Source of the DNA: JBLHGU01 sp047615875 | GTDB taxonomy: Bacteria > Pseudomonadota > Gammaproteobacteria > Arenicellales > CAJQKF01 | NCBI GenBank assembly: GCA_047615875.1 | Contig: JBLHGU010000043.1 | Location: forward strand, 1-29,619 | Reading direction: 5' to 3' | DNA: 29,619 nucleotides | Shown: positions 7,362 to 15,292 of the stretch, piece after piece | Layout of the letters: each line of letters starts with the position of its first letter | How positions within the stretch are numbered: the first letter of the stretch is position 1 | Notes under the pieces: generated by a model | The model's input: the letters and a program-made list of their open reading frames with translations, nothing else | Told to the model about the DNA's origin: nothing | The model's database searches: none | Made by a program: the position numbers and the translations under genes

Positions 7362-8260
7362 TTCACTACCTGTCGAAGTCTACGCTGTTGAATTTGACGC
7401 CATACCAGGATGAGCACCAGCAAACCCACTACGGTGGCCTGTTGAAACTCTGCACCTAACACAAAGCCGCTATATTGCTCAGAAACTCCTAGTCCTAGCG
7501 CGGCAATAATAACCCCTGGCAAATTGCCAAAACCTGCAGCTGTTACAACCACGAAGGATCGTATGGAATGGGTAATGCCATAGAAGGGTTGTATAACCCA
7601 AATCATTGAAATTAAAACACCTGCTGCACCGCAAATTGCCGCATTTAACGCAAAGGTAAATGCATAAACTCGCTCAGTGTTTATACCCATGACCTTGGCG
7701 GCCCGGGCATCCTGTGATGTTGCTCGTATAGCCTGACCCATACGACTTTTTTTCATGAAGGTAATGACAATGGCTGCAAGCAGACAACACAACAAAAAAG
7801 AAATGAACTTGATGTCGGCAACAGTCACCATGTTATCCGCAAAAGAACGTATTTCAAAACCTGAGTTGACGGTTTGAATTTCGGGACCAAACCATAAATT
7901 TAATGCTTGCTGGATTACCAGTGCCATACCAAATGTTGCCAGAAGCGAGGTAAACATATCATGCTGAATGATCCAGCGAATGATCAGTGCATACATGAGC
8001 CAGCCGAACATAAACATCACAATGATGGCGGGTATTAGGGCAATGATCGGGTGAATGCCCATTTGATCTAATACATGGGCAAAATATCCACCCATAATGA
8101 CGAATTCGCCCTGCGCGAGATTCTTAACATTCATAACTCCCCAGACCAGGGCAAGACCATAGGCGGCTAATGCAAAAATAGCGCCGATGAATAACCCATC
8201 GAGGAGCAATTGAATATTAAAAATCGGGGCGGCTGTCAGGACGGCGATGTTGTCAAACAT
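7358..8260 (-). CDS. livH: HAAT ABC transporter permease LivH
   Basis: This 300-residue inner-membrane permease is of usual LivH length. Conserved pieces are LLDGLFIGAIFALAAYGLAL near the N-terminus, GVMNVKNLAQGEFVIMGGY, the coupling segment GQAIRATSQDARAAKVMGIN, and the AAICGAAGVLISMIWVIQPF and TAAGFGNLPGVIIAALGLG helices. It follows the binding-protein gene after an 80-bp gap that contains a terminator hairpin. This gap is consistent with lower expression of the membrane parts than of the binding protein. Confidence 0.94.
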   Translation of the reverse strand: MFDNIAVLTAAPIFNIQLLLDGLFIGAIFALAAYGLALVWGVMNVKNLAQGEFVIMGGYFAHVLDQMGIHPIIALIPAIIVMFMFGWLMYALIIRWIIQHDMFTSLLATFGMALVIQQALNLWFGPEIQTVNSGFEIRSFADNMVTVADIKFISFLLCCLLAAIVITFMKKSRMGQAIRATSQDARAAKVMGINTERVYAFTFALNAAICGAAGVLISMIWVIQPFYGITHSIRSFVVVTAAGFGNLPGVIIAALGLGVSEQYSGFVLGAEFQQATVVGLLVLILVWRQIQQRRLRQVVK

Positions 8261-8295
8261 TTAAGTGTCCCAGAAAAGAAAACCAGAGGAGGAAA

Positions 8296-8329
8296 TAAAA
8301 AAAGGTCTGCGGCGAATGCGGCAGACCTT
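8296..8329 (-). terminator. Attenuating terminator between binding protein and livH
   Basis: The stem arms AAGGTCTGC (8302-8310) and GCAGACCTT (8321-8329) are perfectly complementary over 9 bp. The inner loop can add two more pairs. On the minus strand it is followed by a T-run (the A-run at 8297-8303). Its place between the binding-protein gene and the permease genes is common in ABC operons, where partial read-through sets the stoichiometry. Confidence 0.75.
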
Positions 8330-8339
8330 AAGGCTTTTT

Positions 8340-9569
8340 TTAGTTGCCGCCGCGCGGGAAATTCAGCGCGTGGGAAGCCCATTTGGAAGGGGCTACAACA
8401 TTAAATTTGCCATCCTGTATTTGACGTAAAACCATTGGTTTAGCAATATTGTTGCCAGCTTCAGAGAACTTTATACCACCGTAGAACGTGTTCATATCAG
8501 TTGCTGATAAGGCATCGCGTACTTTTTCAGTATCGAAACTATTGGCGCGCTCAAAAGCATCTTTCCAAACCATAACTGCGGCTGCAGCCTGGGCAGACTG
8601 ATAAGGAACATTTTTGTAACCTTCAAAGGTTTTCTTGAAGAGTGCATCAAAGTCCATGGCGCTACCAAACAGTTCATCTTTGTAGGTCAGGGTTTCGGCC
8701 CACTGGGTGGCGCAAAGGAAATCATTTGCATCAGCACCAAACTTGCTCACAATTTTGGCTGATTCGCAATGAGTCATAGCGATCATTGGAACTTCAACTT
8801 TCAATTCAGCAATCTGGCGAGTTGCAGTTGCCGCGCCTTTAGAGTGTCCGGAAACAACTAACAAGTCTGGTTTTAATGCCTTAACCTTGGTTAAGGTTGC
8901 AGACATGTCAGACAGGTCTCTTGGCAGCTTGTCGTCAATAACAATCTTCATGCCATACTTTTTCATGTCTTCTACGACACCGGCACGAACATCCAACGAG
9001 AAAGGGTCATTCTCAAAAGCCATGGCGACTTTAACTGAAGAGGGGTCACGGCCTTGTTTCTTGGCGGCTTCAGCCATCAGGTCAATGGCGCTTGCCAGGT
9101 ATTGTTCAGAAGTAGACAGAACCGCAAACAAATACTTATAACCTTTGTTGAATAAGGAGCGTGACGCGCCTTCAGCTTCAACCATGGGGATTTTGTATTT
9201 TTCTGTTACGGGTGCAGCCGCTTTTGTGGTGGCGGAGCTATAGGGGCCGAGAATGTATTGCACGCCATCTTGACCAATTAGTCTTTCCAGCAACTGCCCA
9301 GTACGAGCAGGAGTGGATTCATCGTCGTAATAAACCACTTTTAACTGATAGGATTTGCCTTCAACGGTTACGCCGCCGGCCGCATTAATCTGCGATACAG
9401 CAATGTCATAACCATTTTTGGCATGAATTCCGTTAGTAGAATATTTGCCGGTAAATGATATGGCTGAGCCAAGAATAATGGTGTCGCCTTCTACTTTGGC
9501 CTGTGCTGTTGATACAGCAAACAAAGCGGCCGCTATCGCAGTAAGACCAGTTTTTAGCACTCGATTCAT
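8340..9569 (-). CDS. HAAT ABC transporter periplasmic substrate-binding protein
   Basis: This 409-residue type-I periplasmic binding protein belongs to the branched-chain amino acid/amide family (LivK/COG0683-like). The signal peptide is residues 1-24, ending AVSTAQA before KVEGDT. The ligand-binding lobe begins with ILGSAISFTGKYSTNG. It continues with INAAGGVTVEGKSYQLKVVY and a hinge near LGPYSSATTKAAAPVTEKYK. The protein captures the ligand in the periplasm for LivHMGF. A strong GGAGG ribosome site precedes the ATG, and the gene is first in the operon. The family binds leucine, urea, short amides and many other small solutes, so the ligand is not determinable here. Confidence 0.92.
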   Translation of the reverse strand: MNRVLKTGLTAIAAALFAVSTAQAKVEGDTIILGSAISFTGKYSTNGIHAKNGYDIAVSQINAAGGVTVEGKSYQLKVVYYDDESTPARTGQLLERLIGQDGVQYILGPYSSATTKAAAPVTEKYKIPMVEAEGASRSLFNKGYKYLFAVLSTSEQYLASAIDLMAEAAKKQGRDPSSVKVAMAFENDPFSLDVRAGVVEDMKKYGMKIVIDDKLPRDLSDMSATLTKVKALKPDLLVVSGHSKGAATATRQIAELKVEVPMIAMTHCESAKIVSKFGADANDFLCATQWAETLTYKDELFGSAMDFDALFKKTFEGYKNVPYQSAQAAAAVMVWKDAFERANSFDTEKVRDALSATDMNTFYGGIKFSEAGNNIAKPMVLRQIQDGKFNVVAPSKWASHALNFPRGGN

Positions 9570-9681
9570 TACAATCCTCCAGTTTCGATCATAATTTGTT
9601 GACTATTTAGAAGAATTCTCACGGGAATGATAGTTTTTGTGGAATTCGATTTTTTAGGGCTTTTCAACCTCAAGGAACCTT

Positions 9682-9711
9682 ATCATACCTAGGATTTGTA
9701 AATATTGGCAA
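9682..9711 (-). promoter_or_regulatory. Candidate sigma-70 promoter of the liv operon
   Basis: On the minus strand, TTGCCA (9711-9706) and TATGAT (9687-9682) are separated by 18 bp. They lie about 110 bp before the binding-protein ATG. The remaining intergenic sequence (9570-9822) is AT-rich and must also hold the promoter of the divergent protease gene, which I could not place with confidence. Confidence 0.4.
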
Positions 9712-9822
9712 GTTGCCTTTTTCTACTGTAAACAGACCCCATAATTCATTTCTAATATGAATCAGAAGAAAAATTGCAGTTGATTTTTATCATTTCCAAA
9801 GATATCAAGACAGGCCTCGGTC

Positions 9823-10335
9823 ATGGCCGTTAGAAGCTACGGACGATCCATGGTCGTTGCAGCCTGGATTTTATTCTTGTTGTTGGTGACATGGTTGTTT
9901 CAGGGTTTGTTGCAAAATCAACATAATCCGAATAGCTCGCCATCAGTAAACCACTCGGAAACTGGGCAGATCGAGGTTCGGCTCAAGCGTAATCGTTCGG
10001 GGCACTATGTAACCAATGGAACTATCAACGGCAAAAATGTAGTGTTCCTGGTCGATACCGGCGCAACAGACGTTGCGTTGTCCGACGGTCTTGCGCAATC
10101 TCTCGGTCTACGCCCAGGCGCATCGATTATTTTATCTACCGCCAACGGCCGGGTACGCGGCTATAAGTCACGTATAGCGGAAATTTCCGTAGGTGATATC
10201 GTACAACGAGATATTGCAGCGGTTATAAGCCCCGGAATTGCTGATAATGCAGTGCTGCTGGGTATGTCTTTTCTGAAGAATCTAGAACTCGTTCAGAAAG
10301 GCAGGACATTGACGTTGCGCACTGCCGAGCCCTGA
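9823..10335 (+). CDS. Membrane-anchored retropepsin-like aspartyl protease (TIGR02281-type)
   Basis: This 170-residue protein has one N-terminal transmembrane helix (residues about 9-30) followed by a low-complexity linker and a single-lobe aspartic protease domain (about residues 48-165). The catalytic motif is LVDTGATDVALS, with Asp78. A second conserved segment, LLGMSFLKNLELVQKGRTL, is the family's C-terminal signature. The topology predicts the protease domain in the periplasm. Such single-lobe enzymes act as dimers; their substrates are not known. It is transcribed divergently from the liv operon. The start lacks a good ribosome site. Its stop nearly abuts the stop of the convergent PA14 gene. 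Confidence 0.85.
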   Translation: MAVRSYGRSMVVAAWILFLLLVTWLFQGLLQNQHNPNSSPSVNHSETGQIEVRLKRNRSGHYVTNGTINGKNVVFLVDTGATDVALSDGLAQSLGLRPGASIILSTANGRVRGYKSRIAEISVGDIVQRDIAAVISPGIADNAVLLGMSFLKNLELVQKGRTLTLRTAEP

Positions 10336-10336
10336 C

Positions 10337-10942
10337 TTATTTCAAATGGGAAAACGCCTCAGCCGGGACAATAGTCGTATCTCCACCTGGCGGTGTCCAC
10401 TTCAATCGCAATGCGGCAGATCCTTTGCGCTGGTAATAATTTAACTTTATCTCGTACCACCCCGGTGCGGATACATTGTAGCTAATATCAGGAGACCAGC
10501 GTGCCGCGTGAATTTCGGGGTCTTTATGCAGTTCGATGCCACCAATAGAAAAAAGCACACCATCATTTGATTGCAGCCTGAATATATAATCACCAACTGA
10601 ATCAAGATGGATAAGTCCACGAATATGGGCGCCTACGCCCATAGGGCGGTTACTAGTCAGCACTTTGCCATCCTCAAAAGAAACGTGACTCAGTTTCTGA
10701 ATAGGTTCTCCGATTGTGCCCCCACTGCGTTCATCAAGCTGTTTAATATGATCGAAGAGGTCAAAAAAGTAGCTGACAGCAAGACCGGCATTTAGCGAAT
10801 TTGCGGTAGGTTGTGGTGTGACTGGTTGGCCGCCGGAAAACTCCTTGCCAAACAGGTGAGAACAAAAAAACAGCGAAACAACCAGTAGAAACACTCGGCT
10901 TACGGCTATGGAGTGGAACTTAGCAATAATAGTAGCAGACAT
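10337..10942 (-). CDS. Exported PA14-domain protein
   Basis: This 201-residue protein has a hydrophobic export signal (residues about 14-32, VSRVFLLVVSLFFCSHLFG). A single PA14-like beta-barrel domain fills most of the rest. PA14 features include GLAVSYFFDLFDHI, RGLIHLDSVGDYIFRLQSND, GVLFSIGGIEL, and YNVSAPGWYEIKLNYYQRKG followed by AALRLKWTPPGG. The domain is a carbohydrate- or ligand-binding fold in many exported proteins. The Cys in FFCSHL does not form a clean lipobox. A PhoP-box-like triple repeat lies just 13 bp upstream of the start, which suggests control by the nearby two-component system. Confidence 0.82.
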   Translation of the reverse strand: MSATIIAKFHSIAVSRVFLLVVSLFFCSHLFGKEFSGGQPVTPQPTANSLNAGLAVSYFFDLFDHIKQLDERSGGTIGEPIQKLSHVSFEDGKVLTSNRPMGVGAHIRGLIHLDSVGDYIFRLQSNDGVLFSIGGIELHKDPEIHAARWSPDISYNVSAPGWYEIKLNYYQRKGSAALRLKWTPPGGDTTIVPAEAFSHLK

Positions 10943-10954
10943 TTTCGAAGTCCA

Positions 10955-10982
10955 GTTTAAGGTTAGGTTCAGATTCGGTTCA
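10955..10982 (+). promoter_or_regulatory. Triple direct repeat resembling a PhoP box
   Basis: Three hexamers, GTTTAA (10955), GGTTCA (10966) and GGTTCA (10977), are spaced at exactly 11 bp with 5-bp gaps. Known PhoP boxes have two (T)GTTTA-like hexamers separated by 5 bp, so layout and sequence fit an OmpR/PhoP-type regulator. The site lies between the divergent PA14 and glycine-zipper genes, about 1 kb upstream of phoP. Confidence 0.5.
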
Positions 10983-11092
10983 GGGCTTATTCATGCAAAG
11001 CGACTAACCTAGCATGCATTCGAGATCGGTTTAAATTAACCGAATTCGAAACTTAAAAATTATTTCCAAGCCATTATACGAGGATCATCATC

Positions 11093-11629
11093 ATGAAAAA
11101 AACAGCCATATTATTCGGAGCTTTAGCAATGACTCTTGCGACACCCTACGCAATGGCGGCGAAACCCTACTATGATTTTGCCAGAGTGGTCAATGTAAAA
11201 CCTATTACTAAAAATGTGCAGATTGAAACACCACGCCAACAATGTTGGGATGAAACGGTGACCCATCGTCGTCAGCGAAAAAACCACAATAATAGTTATA
11301 CACCACAAATATTTGGCGCAATAGTCGGTGCGGCGGTTGGGCGCCAGTTTGGACGCGGTCGAGGCCAGGATGTGGCAACTGCTGCGGGAGCAGTGCTCGG
11401 TGGGTCCATCGGGCGAGATGCAAGCAATCGCAATCAACGCGGTCATGGACAGCGCAGTTATCAGACGGTTGAACGACGCTGCGAAACCGTTCAGGACGTG
11501 CATACAGAGTATCAGGTTGTCGGCTATAGGGTCACTTACAAATATCACGGAAACACATTCAAGACTCGCCTCAATTACGATCCAGGTCATCAATTGAAGG
11601 TTAAGGTTGGCGTTACTCCGGTTGGCTAG
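11093..11629 (+). CDS. Glycine-zipper 2TM-domain envelope protein
   Basis: This 178-residue exported protein has a signal peptide, residues 1-22 (KKTAILFGALAMTLATPYAMA). A glycine-zipper hairpin (about residues 75-107: IFGAIVGAAVGRQFGRG, then VATAAGAVLGGSIGRDA) resembles the Rickettsia 17-kDa antigen/SlyB type. The flanking parts are polar, with Cys in QQCWDETV and ERRCETVQDV and a C-terminal beta-rich segment (YQVVGYRVTYKYHGNTF). There is no lipobox Cys at the signal end, so it is probably not a lipoprotein. In enterobacteria the related slyB is PhoP-regulated, which fits the upstream PhoP-like boxes. The ATG follows a GAGG site. Confidence 0.87.
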   Translation: MKKTAILFGALAMTLATPYAMAAKPYYDFARVVNVKPITKNVQIETPRQQCWDETVTHRRQRKNHNNSYTPQIFGAIVGAAVGRQFGRGRGQDVATAAGAVLGGSIGRDASNRNQRGHGQRSYQTVERRCETVQDVHTEYQVVGYRVTYKYHGNTFKTRLNYDPGHQLKVKVGVTPVG

Positions 11630-11653
11630 TGGGTTTTGTTAGTAGAATCTACA

Positions 11654-11681
11654 TTGACCGTTCTCCAGTCAGGTTTATAAT
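11654..11681 (+). promoter_or_regulatory. Sigma-70 promoter of the PepSY-phoP-phoQ operon
   Basis: TTGACC (11654-11659) and TATAAT (11676-11681) are separated by 16 bp, 30 bp upstream of the PepSY-like start codon. The -10 box is a perfect consensus match. A second TATAAT occurs at 11701-11706 but has no -35 partner at proper spacing. Confidence 0.65.
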
Positions 11682-11711
11682 GGCCATTCTGCCAAGTTGC
11701 TATAATTCTTC

Positions 11712-11975
11712 ATGTCGAAATATTTACTGATCATTTTTCTGATGTTGTTTGTCTCCAGCGCCTACGCGTTGGAGACTCGCAAGGCGAAATCAGTCAACAA
11801 TGTTGCTAATCGCAGCGAAGTGGTTAAACGCGTGGTGAACTCTATCAATGAGCAAGGTAACGGTCAGGTTTTGTCAGCCCGAGCGGTAAAATCTCAACAA
11901 GGTTTACGCGTTAAGGTGAAGTTTCTGTCAGAAGACGGGGTAATTAGCATAATTTTGGTGGACCCTGGGGAATAA
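11712..11975 (+). CDS. Small exported PepSY-like protein
   Basis: This 87-residue protein has a signal peptide (residues 1-19, YLLIIFLMLFVSSAYA) and a single PepSY-like fold in residues about 30-87. The evidence for the fold is the helix VVKRVVNSINEQGNGQVLSA followed by strands GLRVKVKFLSEDGVISIILV ending in DPGE. Small periplasmic PepSY proteins are often encoded next to OmpR-type two-component systems and may modulate the sensor, but no activity is known for this one. Only two bases separate it from phoP. The ribosome site is weak, because the promoter lies very close to the start. Confidence 0.75.
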   Translation: MSKYLLIIFLMLFVSSAYALETRKAKSVNNVANRSEVVKRVVNSINEQGNGQVLSARAVKSQQGLRVKVKFLSEDGVISIILVDPGE

Positions 11976-11977
11976 GC

Positions 11978-12658
11978 ATGCGTGTACTCATTATTGAGGA
12001 CGAGTTAAAACTGCGGCAACAGCTAGAGTCCCGTCTTCGATCGGAAGGCTATGCTGTAGATTGTGCTGCAGATGGCGAAGAAGGCCTGTATCTGGGCCGC
12101 GAGTATCCGATAGATGTGGCTATTATAGATATTGGATTACCTGGTATTTCTGGGCTAGAAGTCATCACAACGTTGCGTAAAGAAGGCAAAAAATACCCAA
12201 TTTTAATTCTTACCGCACGCTCTATGTGGCAGGAAAAAGTTGACGGACTGGAAGCCGGTGCAGATGACTACCTGGCTAAACCTTTTCATTTCGAAGAGCT
12301 GTCGGCGAGATTAAGAGCGTTGATTCGACGTAGTGTTGGAGAGGCAAACTCGGACATAAAAGTGGGTCCTATTGTTTTGAATACAACCAGTCAGGAAGTC
12401 AGCGTCTCCGAAGAGCTAATAGAAATCACCGCCTATGAATACCGTCTTTTGCATTACCTGATCTTGAATCGTAATAAGGTGGTTTCCAAGGGTGAGCTGG
12501 TTGATCATATTTATGATGAAGATTCCGATCGCGACAGTAATGTGATCGAGGTTTTCATCGGCAGGCTGCGTAAGAAACTGGATCCAGAAAATGAATTTCT
12601 TCCTATTCAGACTTTACGCGGACGTGGCTATCGACTTAATCCAGAATTAGGCCGCTGA
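11978..12658 (+). CDS. phoP: PhoP-type OmpR-family response regulator
   Basis: This 226-residue regulator has a receiver domain (residues 1-120) and a winged-helix DNA-binding domain (about 130-224). The phosphoacceptor is Asp51 in VAIIDIGLPGISGL, with acidic residues in IIEDE near the N-terminus and Lys in LAKPFHFEE. Similarity to PhoP is strong in PILILTARSMWQEKVDGLEA and KPFHFEEL. The DNA-binding part has VIEVFIGRLRKKLDPE and TLRGRGYRL. A GGGGA ribosome site precedes the ATG. The gene is followed after 72 bp by its sensor kinase. The repeat at 10955-10982 is a candidate target. Confidence 0.9.
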   Translation: MRVLIIEDELKLRQQLESRLRSEGYAVDCAADGEEGLYLGREYPIDVAIIDIGLPGISGLEVITTLRKEGKKYPILILTARSMWQEKVDGLEAGADDYLAKPFHFEELSARLRALIRRSVGEANSDIKVGPIVLNTTSQEVSVSEELIEITAYEYRLLHYLILNRNKVVSKGELVDHIYDEDSDRDSNVIEVFIGRLRKKLDPENEFLPIQTLRGRGYRLNPELGR

Positions 12659-12730
12659 GCTGCTTCTATTACTTGTCGGGGATTCGGCTTTTTGGCTTTT
12701 TTAGGACAGTAGTCGACCAAGTATTAAGCC

Positions 12731-14080
12731 ATGGGGATTAAATCACTTCGCACGCGACTTTTACTGGTGGCAAGTCTGGTGCTGATAGTGTTTACAGGCA
12801 TTGCACTGGCCTTACTGGATAGAACTTTTCGGCAAACAGCAGAATCATCTCTGCAAGATAATCTTCAAGCCCAAATGTATGCGCTGCTCACCGTGGTGGA
12901 ACCGGCTGCTGATGGGGCGCTCGACTTCATTGAAACGTTGGCCGAACCACGTTTTTCCGTGGCAGATTCAGGGCTCTATGCGTTTATCTACGATGAACAG
13001 GAATTTCGTTCCTGGAATTCGGCATCTGCTTTGAGCATAGAGCCCCCAGAAACAGTGAATGTCGCGACTGGTGATCGTCATTTCGGCCGAGAAACAAACA
13101 CCGAAGGTGATAGTTTCTATGTCATGAGATTCGGTGTGGCCTGGGATCTGGGTGATGGCGTAAAGCCTGCTTATACCTTTGTGATTAGCGAGTCTTCGGC
13201 ACGCTTTGATAGCCAAATATCTAAATTTCGCGAAAACCTATTTCTCTGGAGTTCCATCGCAACTTTTACCTTGTTGGCATTGCAATTACTTATGTTGCGC
13301 TGGGCTCTGGATCCCTTGCAGCGTGTTGCAAGGGAAATTTCACGGGTAGAACAGGGAGTTCAAAGTCAGATAACAGGTGAATACCCACAAGAAATATCCA
13401 CATTAACAAATAGCTTGAATGGTTTGATTCTGAGCAGTCGTCGCGCCCTGGAGCGATATAGAAACTCATTGGGTGATCTTGCCCATAGCCTGAAAACACC
13501 TCTGGCCGTGCTTCGCGGGGCGAGTCCCAATATCGGTCCTGAATCGGAGTTTGAGCTGACGGTTGACGAGCAAGTTGATCGAATGCAACTAATTGTTGAT
13601 TTTCAGTTGCGTCGAGCAGGCAATTCCGGCGGTGCAATTCTGATAAAGCCTCTACTAGTAAAACCTGCAGTCGATAAATTGCTCAATGCGTTGCAGAAAG
13701 TTTATTTCGATCGAGCTATTGTTGCCGATTCGGACCTGAACCCGGATTTACTCGTTGCGGTAGATGAGGGGGATTTGATGGAAATTCTTGGTAATGTGCT
13801 TGAGAATGCGTTTAAGTGGTGTGATTCCCGGGTGAAATTAAGTGCCAGAAAGGCAGGTAGGCAGGTAGAGCTGATTATTGCCGACGACGGTCCCGGTATT
13901 CCCGATGCAAAAGTTCAAAAAATTTTTGGCAGAGGTGTACGCGCCGATGAGCAAGTACCGGGCCAGGGCATAGGTCTGGCAGTGGCGCATGAGATAGTCC
14001 AAAGTTACGCCGGTAAGTTATCTGTCCAGCAGGCTGATCTGGGCGGAGCCGAATTTCAGATTTCACTACCAGGCGCGTAG
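12731..14080 (+). CDS. PhoQ-like sensor histidine kinase
   Basis: This 449-residue inner-membrane kinase has TM1 at residues about 9-29 and TM2 at about 169-190. Between them is a periplasmic sensor domain of roughly 135 residues, and a HAMP-like linker follows. The phosphorylated His252 lies in LGDLAHSLKTPLAVLRG, the PhoQ-type H-box. ATP-binding motifs are the N-box ILGNVLENAFKW, G1 ADDGPGIPD and G2 GQGIGLAVAHEI. The periplasmic domain contains some acidic residues, but I cannot confirm the divalent-cation patch of classical PhoQ. It would phosphorylate the upstream PhoP. Confidence 0.88.
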   Translation: MGIKSLRTRLLLVASLVLIVFTGIALALLDRTFRQTAESSLQDNLQAQMYALLTVVEPAADGALDFIETLAEPRFSVADSGLYAFIYDEQEFRSWNSASALSIEPPETVNVATGDRHFGRETNTEGDSFYVMRFGVAWDLGDGVKPAYTFVISESSARFDSQISKFRENLFLWSSIATFTLLALQLLMLRWALDPLQRVAREISRVEQGVQSQITGEYPQEISTLTNSLNGLILSSRRALERYRNSLGDLAHSLKTPLAVLRGASPNIGPESEFELTVDEQVDRMQLIVDFQLRRAGNSGGAILIKPLLVKPAVDKLLNALQKVYFDRAIVADSDLNPDLLVAVDEGDLMEILGNVLENAFKWCDSRVKLSARKAGRQVELIIADDGPGIPDAKVQKIFGRGVRADEQVPGQGIGLAVAHEIVQSYAGKLSVQQADLGGAEFQISLPGA

Positions 14081-14257
14081 ATTTTATTCATAAGCAATTC
14101 CAAATTGCCTGAAAGCGACATGCAAGCTGTTGTAAGCGCATCAGCCTGAAATTTGGCGGTATTCGCCCTTTACGAATTTCCAGCGCTTCGACTATGGTGC
14201 GCCGCCGTTTCTTGATTAGTTGAAAATTTAGTCGTCGCCCCTATTGCTGGAGAATTC

Positions 14258-15226
14258 ATGAAAATATTATTCGCAGACATATTTCCTGTCGCGTGGTCTG
14301 AAAAAGTAACCCAATTGGGATATCAAGCAGACCATCAGTCAGATCTATCTGAAACAGACCTGGTCTCTGCTATCGGCGATGCCGAAATTCTAGTCGTACG
14401 CAGTACAAAGGTGAATGCAGAGGCCATGGCCGCTGCGACAAATCTTAAACTTGTTATTCGAGCCGGTGCCGGAACCAACACTATAGATAAGCCAGCGGCT
14501 AAGCAGGCTGGAATTGCAGTGTGCAATACCCCGGGTCGAAATGCCGTGGCAGTGGCTGAGTTGGCCATGGGGCTGATCCTTTCCATTGACCGAAATATCC
14601 CAGACAATGTGGCTGATTTGCGCCGTGGTGTCTGGAACAAGAAGGGCTATTCGAAAGCCAATGGGATTTTTGGGTCAACATTGGGTGTGCTCGGCCTGGG
14701 TGCTATTGGTATGGAACTTATAGTCAGAGCTAGAGCATTTGGCATGAACGTGCTAGTTGTCAGTAAGCCTGGGCGGGATGAAAAAACCCTTCAATCTCTA
14801 GATGCGTTGCAGGTTGAGCAGGTGGCAGATATGCAAACCCTGGCGGCGCGTAGTGACTTTATTAGTGCCCATCTTCCTGCTACTGCAGAGACAACTGGCA
14901 TACTTGGCGGTAACCTGTTTGACGCAATGAAACCCGGCGCGGTTATAATTAATACTTCCCGAGGCGAAATTTTGGATGAGACCGCATTGTTGAAAGCAAT
15001 GGACAAGAAAGGTCTCAGAGCTGGTCTGGATGTGTATGCCAATGAACCTGGCGCCAGTGACAATAGCTTCAACTCAGCAATTGCAGCCCACGCAAATGTT
15101 TATGGTACGCATCATATTGGTGCTTCCACCGAACAAGCCCAGGACGCAGTTGCGGAAGGCGTCTATGAAGTAATTGCGTCCTTTAAAGAAGGCACGATCC
15201 TAAACTGCGTCAACGGTGTTGGCTAA
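14258..15226 (+). CDS. serA: D-3-phosphoglycerate dehydrogenase, short form
   Basis: This enzyme oxidises 3-phosphoglycerate to 3-phosphohydroxypyruvate with NAD+, the first step of serine synthesis. It has 322 residues. The nucleotide-binding motif GLGAIG is at 146-151, with the 2-hydroxyacid-dehydrogenase signature around it. The catalytic Arg is in INTSRGE, Glu in VYANEPG and His in THHIGAST. There is no C-terminal ACT domain, so the serine feedback site of the long forms is missing. GGAG stands six bases before the ATG. The gene is the first of serA-serC-DUF1015-serB, which fixes the assignment among related 2-hydroxyacid dehydrogenases. The 177 bp upstream hold no promoter I can place firmly. 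Confidence 0.9.
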   Translation: MKILFADIFPVAWSEKVTQLGYQADHQSDLSETDLVSAIGDAEILVVRSTKVNAEAMAAATNLKLVIRAGAGTNTIDKPAAKQAGIAVCNTPGRNAVAVAELAMGLILSIDRNIPDNVADLRRGVWNKKGYSKANGIFGSTLGVLGLGAIGMELIVRARAFGMNVLVVSKPGRDEKTLQSLDALQVEQVADMQTLAARSDFISAHLPATAETTGILGGNLFDAMKPGAVIINTSRGEILDETALLKAMDKKGLRAGLDVYANEPGASDNSFNSAIAAHANVYGTHHIGASTEQAQDAVAEGVYEVIASFKEGTILNCVNGVG

Positions 15227-15245
15227 AACCTTGTTTTAATTTCCA

Positions 15246-15272
15246 GGTTGCAAAGTCGTTCACGCTGCAACC
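15246..15272 (+). repeat. Small inverted repeat between serA and serC
   Basis: GGTTGCA (15246-15252) and TGCAACC (15266-15272) form a perfect 7-bp stem with a 13-nt loop, ending just before the serC ribosome site. No T-run follows, so it is not a normal terminator. It could stabilise mRNA or modulate serC translation. Confidence 0.35.
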
Positions 15273-15292
15273 CCTAATTCATGGAGTACCAA

